Shown here: one piece after another, positions 5,693 to 8,355 of the stretch
Layout of the letters: each line of letters starts with the position of its first letter
How positions within the stretch are numbered: the stretch's first letter is position 1
Assembly (NCBI RefSeq): GCF_937997595.1
Contig: NZ_CALKTS010000294.1
Location: 1 to 8,355 of the forward strand
DNA length: 8,355 nt
Direction: 5' to 3'
Source: an uncultured Campylobacter sp.
GTDB lineage: Bacteria; Campylobacterota; Campylobacteria; Campylobacterales; Campylobacteraceae
The notes under the pieces: model-generated
The model's database searches: none
Told to the model about the DNA's origin: nothing
The model's input: only the letters and a program-made list of their open reading frames with translations
Position numbers and translations under genes: made by a program

Positions 5693-7690
5693 TTAAAATT
5701 TATATCTGATGTTTGAGAAAAATACGCGACCCTCCTCAGGATAGCCCTCGTCGTACTCGTAGTTTTTATCAAACGGGTTCGATACTCCCGCCTCTAGACT
5801 TAAGTTTTCGATCGGCTCGTACGTGAGCTTTAAATTTGTAACGCCAAAGCCCGCCAGTCTGGTCTCTTCTTTGGATAGGACGTATTTGCCGGATGAGATA
5901 TATTGCGACATATATGCAGATAGCTTAGGCGTGATTTTATAATCTACGTATAAGAAAGCCTTGTGTTTCGGCAGATCATACACTTTGGCGTCGCTTTTAT
6001 CGTTTTTAACTATAAGATAGGAGTAGTTGCCGCCTATCTCAAGATCCTTCGTCGCAAAATATCCCGTGCTAAACTCAAAGCCTTTGTGGGTCGATCTATC
6101 GATATTTACGATCATATCTCTAGTTTGACCGTTTCGCGTCTCTTTTCTAAGCCCGAATGCGTCTTTGATCTTTGAATAAAATACCGCCGTTTCGAGCCTT
6201 AGCGTATCGCCGAACATCCTTTGATAATCTATTTCGTAGTGGTTTGCTACCTCCGGACGAAGCGCTGGGTTTGCGAAGGTTCGGCCAAATCTCTCGCTAT
6301 ATCTGTCTTTCATGCTCGGAAAATAGGTCTTTTTTGCGTAGCTTAAGCTAAGCTCATCATTGCCGTCGAAGCTTTGTTTAAATATCGCCTGATAATTGAA
6401 AGCCGTTTCCTTTTTCAGATCCGTAAAGCTATAAAAATGCGGTCTTCTAGCTAAAATAGAGCCGTATTTTTCGGCCTTTTTCGGATCTCTAATGTCATAA
6501 TCAATGCCTAAAATGAGTTTGTTATAATCGGTAAATTTATACGTATTTTCCAAAGCGAAGCTATACATAGCGTCCTGAGTCGTTTGGATCGGCTCGCCGT
6601 CGTTGTGCTCTTTGTGCTCGTCAAATTTATAATTGAGCGCAAATTTGAGTGTATCTTGCTCTACGACGTCGCCTCCGATCTCCGCGCCCGCGCCGTAGGA
6701 GTGGTCTCGATAGTGGCTGTTAAATGCGCGTCTCGTTCTTTGCGTGCTGTAGGTTTTGTCGTCGAATGATCTTAAATCGTTTTTGAATTGATCGTAATAC
6801 GCTTTCGTATTTACGTATAAGCTACCCGCAATTTGCGTATGCGAGAGGAAGTAGAGGCTCTGTTTATCCCACATAGGCCAATCCCAATATCTACTCCAAT
6901 CCAAATAGCGGCCCGCATAACGAGGGGCCTGTTTTCTGCCTTTTTGATTGATATAGCTGATGGCGTATTCGTCGGTTTCGTTCGGCGTAAGACCCACTTT
7001 AAGTCCGATTTTTTTGTCTCTTTGGATGGAGTTATCGCGTCTGCCGCCGTCTTCATCTTTGTTTATAGGCATGCGAAATTTAGACGAAAGCTGCTGGCCT
7101 CTGTCTTCAAAAAAGCTTCCGCTTACCTGTGCATAGAATAAATTTTGCTTAGTACCGACGCTAAAATCTACGTTGTTGCCGATAGTTTTGCCGCTTTTGC
7201 CGCTTTCAACTCCATAACCGATCTCGCCTTCTAGCTCTTTGCTAGGCTTTTTGGTGATCAAATTTATCGCGCCGCCCATAGTATTTGGTCCGTAAAGCAC
7301 CGAGCTAGCGCCCTTGGAGATTACGATGCGCGACAGATCAAACGTCGTAAATCGTCCGTAATCGATATAGCCGTCGTAAGGGATATAAACGGGAATTCCG
7401 TCGATAAAGACGGGCACTCTTCTGGCGTTAAAGCCGCGAACATAGAAGGTCTGCTCGGCTCTTCCGCCGCCGCCTTTGCTTATTTGTAGTCCCGGCGTGC
7501 TCTCGGCTACCTCGGAAAGACGCTTGATCTCGTTTTTCTTCAGCTTCTCTTCGTCGATCACCGCGACGCTCGTGTCGCTTTCTTGGACCTTATCGCCGAT
7601 TTTCGACGTGACTTCGATCTCGCCTAGATTAAAAATTTCGCCGTGAAGCGCGACGGCGGCTATGACGGCAAACAGACAGCTCTTTTTCAT
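5693..7690 (-). CDS. TonB-dependent outer-membrane receptor for a metal chelate
   Basis: This is the outer-membrane gate of the uptake system. Residues 1-17 are a signal peptide (MKKSCLFAVIAAVALHG). A TonB-box-like stretch follows at 24-29 (EIEVTS). The plug domain spans about 38-150, with VRGFNARRVPVFIDGIPVYIP at 84-104 (as two adjoining motifs, VRGFNARRV and PVFIDGIPVYIP) and the family hallmark LYGPNTMGGAINLITKKP at 132-149. The rest is a 22-strand-type barrel region ending in Phe (IRYKF), the usual signal for barrel assembly. At 665 residues it is of normal size and no key part is missing. There is no N-terminal signalling extension, so it does not control its own sigma factor. The ATG at 7690 has AAGGGAG seven bases upstream. 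The matching binding protein, permease and ATPase follow on the same strand. The ligand is unknown. Confidence 0.93.
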   Translation of the reverse strand: MKKSCLFAVIAAVALHGEIFNLGEIEVTSKIGDKVQESDTSVAVIDEEKLKKNEIKRLSEVAESTPGLQISKGGGGRAEQTFYVRGFNARRVPVFIDGIPVYIPYDGYIDYGRFTTFDLSRIVISKGASSVLYGPNTMGGAINLITKKPSKELEGEIGYGVESGKSGKTIGNNVDFSVGTKQNLFYAQVSGSFFEDRGQQLSSKFRMPINKDEDGGRRDNSIQRDKKIGLKVGLTPNETDEYAISYINQKGRKQAPRYAGRYLDWSRYWDWPMWDKQSLYFLSHTQIAGSLYVNTKAYYDQFKNDLRSFDDKTYSTQRTRRAFNSHYRDHSYGAGAEIGGDVVEQDTLKFALNYKFDEHKEHNDGEPIQTTQDAMYSFALENTYKFTDYNKLILGIDYDIRDPKKAEKYGSILARRPHFYSFTDLKKETAFNYQAIFKQSFDGNDELSLSYAKKTYFPSMKDRYSERFGRTFANPALRPEVANHYEIDYQRMFGDTLRLETAVFYSKIKDAFGLRKETRNGQTRDMIVNIDRSTHKGFEFSTGYFATKDLEIGGNYSYLIVKNDKSDAKVYDLPKHKAFLYVDYKITPKLSAYMSQYISSGKYVLSKEETRLAGFGVTNLKLTYEPIENLSLEAGVSNPFDKNYEYDEGYPEEGRVFFSNIRYKF

Positions 7691-7710
7691 CGAAAACTCC
7701 CTTGAGTAAA

Positions 7711-7793
7711 ATTATTTTGATATATCGCAAGAAATCTGATTTTTATGCATTTTTAATGCATCGATATATGAAAAGAATTTTATTCAATATATG
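7711..7793 (-). promoter_or_regulatory. AT-rich leader of the receptor gene with three ATATAT direct repeats
   Basis: The plus strand carries GATATATCGCAAGAAAT at 7719, GATATATGAAAAGAATT at 7763 and AATATATGTTAAAAGAA at 7786, spaced 44 and 23 bases apart, close to four and two helical turns. The inverted repeat ATGCATT/AATGCAT lies at 7745-7761. A minus-strand TAAAAT at 7777-7782 (TTGAATAAAAT) is a possible -10. An AAAAT-A-ATTTT element at 7708-7718 is only faintly Fur-like. Metal-responsive control is expected for such a receptor, but the regulator cannot be named. Confidence 0.35.
7745..7761. repeat. Inverted repeat in the receptor leader
   Basis: Perfect arms ATGCATT and AATGCAT are separated by TTT. 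The element lies about 55 bases upstream of the receptor start, between two copies of the ATATAT direct repeat, so it may be a repressor site or a small leader hairpin. Confidence 0.45.
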
Positions 7794-8070
7794 TTAAAAG
7801 AAGCTTAAATTTAGAGGGCTGTATAAACGAAATTTTAACGAAACCTGCAAAGTGCGACGAGAAGATATTTTAAGGACGGATCGCGCGAGCACGTCAAAAT
7901 CTTAAGCTTGGAAACGAATGCGTCTAATGCGCGAGCAGCTAGCCTTGCGGCGAGGAGCATGCAGAGGGGCCGCCATATCGGTCTTATCGAGCGGTAGAAT
8001 AGATATTTGCGCCGTTTGCGGGGTTTTTCCGTAGCAATTTGCGTATTTTTGATCGTACGGCTTGCGTTTT

Positions 8071-8091
8071 TCGACACTCGACACTCGGTGT
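8071..8091. repeat. Doubled TCGACAC heptamer next to a short hairpin
   Basis: TCGACAC occurs twice back to back (8071-8077, 8078-8084), and ACAC-TCG-GTGT follows as a small inverted repeat (8081-8091). It abuts the TGAGGGG array directly and has the same seven-base period. Confidence 0.5.
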
Positions 8092-8123
8092 GAGGGGTGA
8101 GGGGTGAGGGGTGAGGGGTGAGG
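8091..8123. repeat. TGAGGGG tandem repeat, four full copies plus five bases
   Basis: Four exact copies of TGAGGGG are followed by TGAGG. The plus strand thus has four runs of four Gs separated by TGA (8094-8118), which is an ideal intramolecular G-quadruplex pattern. Arrays with a unit of seven change reading frame when copies are gained or lost, but no gene is recognisable across this one. Confidence 0.9.
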
Positions 8124-8270
8124 ATCGCCGCCTTGCAGTTCGCGGAAAGGTCTGAATTTTGCGCGAGGGCGGGCTTGCGCGATGAGTTGGCCTTGCATTA
8201 GGGGTAGAATTTTGAGCAAGATACGGGCTTTGGGTCGGTCGCAACCCAAGATCGCGCAGCTTTGCGAGCC

Positions 8271-8290
8271 ATGAAATTTTTAAATTTCAT
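8271..8290. repeat. 20-base inverted repeat, ATGAAATTT/AAATTTCAT
   Basis: Nine-base perfect arms are separated by TT. It lies 16 bases before the nine-G tract, and its first three bases are the ATG of the short plus-strand ORF that runs into the tract. Confidence 0.8.
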
Positions 8291-8306
8291 ATGCAGTACG
8301 CGCGCA

Positions 8307-8315
8307 GGGGGGGGG
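8307..8315 (+). repeat. Nine-G homopolymer tract, candidate phase-variation site
   Basis: Nine consecutive Gs are followed by TAG. A plus-strand ORF from the ATG at 8271 (MKFLNFICSTRA then Gly-Gly-Gly) reaches that TAG directly after the tract. With eight or eleven Gs the same ORF would continue as RILTWADPMRADA to the window edge; with ten it would stop soon at a TGA (8324-8326). The ATG at 8291 would reach the open frame with ten Gs. No good ribosome site precedes 8271, so the ORF itself is uncertain, while the tract is plain to see. Confidence 0.8.
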
Positions 8316-8355
8316 TAGGATTTTGACGTGGGCCGATCCCATGCGAGCGGACGCC

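Larger units (their letters stand above)
7794..8355. other. Gene-poor region upstream of the receptor
   Basis: I see no convincing protein or RNA gene here. The open frames on the minus strand (7835-8077, 7902-8249 and 7984-8244) overlap each other, are very rich in Arg, Pro and Ser, have no recognisable domain and owe part of their length to the TGAGGGG repeat, which is open in several frames. No tRNA cloverleaf or riboswitch consensus was found. What the region does hold is repeat structure: a doubled TCGACAC, the heptamer array, a 20-base palindrome and a nine-G tract. It may be decayed sequence or the control region of a plus-strand gene that starts near the window end. Confidence 0.5.

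Noticed and set aside
6811..7141. Open frames of 81 and 102 codons within the receptor region
   Set aside because: They are out-of-frame or antisense shadows of an intact TonB-dependent receptor.
7701..7720. Fur box at TGAGTAAAATTATTTTGATA
   Set aside because: It has an AT-rich near-palindrome, but too few matches to the GATAAT hexamer pattern to call; such matches are common by chance in AT-rich leaders.
7835..8249. Three overlapping minus-strand open frames of 80 to 115 codons
   Set aside because: They overlap each other in different frames, give Arg/Pro/Ser-rich products without any domain, and stay open partly because of the TGAGGGG array.
7691..8300. Cobalamin riboswitch upstream of the receptor
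   Set aside because: I looked for the conserved B12-box type sequence (GCCACTG) on the minus strand and did not see it or the surrounding stems.

Overview
The window looks like chromosomal DNA from an oral-type Campylobacter or a close epsilonproteobacterial relative. The evidence is the very frequent AAATTT/TAAATTT words, an estimated GC content in the mid to upper 40s percent, GTG and TTG starts, and an extended -10 promoter of the Campylobacter kind (TTTTG-N-TATACT). C. gracilis, C. showae or C. rectus would fit, but this is inference from style, not a database match. Every gene I can support lies on the minus strand, so transcription runs from high to low coordinates.

The core is a TonB-dependent uptake system for a metal or metal chelate. 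An outer-membrane receptor (7690 to 5693) comes first. It is followed by a 259-base gap holding a perfect 26-base palindrome and a good promoter, then a tight operon: periplasmic binding protein (5433 to 4384, GTG start), FecCD-type permease (4373 to 3372) and ABC ATPase (3372 to 2626, TGATG overlap with the permease). Together they would carry a ligand across the outer membrane, through the periplasm and across the inner membrane. TonB, ExbB and ExbD are not in the window. The ligand cannot be read from sequence; ferric chelate, nickel or cobalt chelate, zinc chelate, cobalamin and heme are the family options.

Downstream lies a very compact accessory cassette of unknown function. It holds a 227-aa protein, a 177-aa protein with one membrane segment, a 49-aa basic ORF that starts with TTG, and a 153-aa protein resembling the SF0329 family. 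Each overlaps the next, by 8, 16 and 4 bases. Beyond it, truncated by the window start, is a class I SAM-dependent methyltransferase.

The 665 bases upstream of the receptor hold no convincing gene but are rich in structure. An AT-rich leader carries three ATATAT-centred direct repeats. Further upstream are a four-and-a-half-copy TGAGGGG tandem repeat with a perfect G-quadruplex pattern, a 9-bp-arm inverted repeat, and a run of nine G residues near the window end. In Campylobacter, G tracts of this length are typical phase-variable contingency loci. Here the tract sits in a short plus-strand ORF that stops immediately after the nine Gs and would stay open to the window edge with eight.
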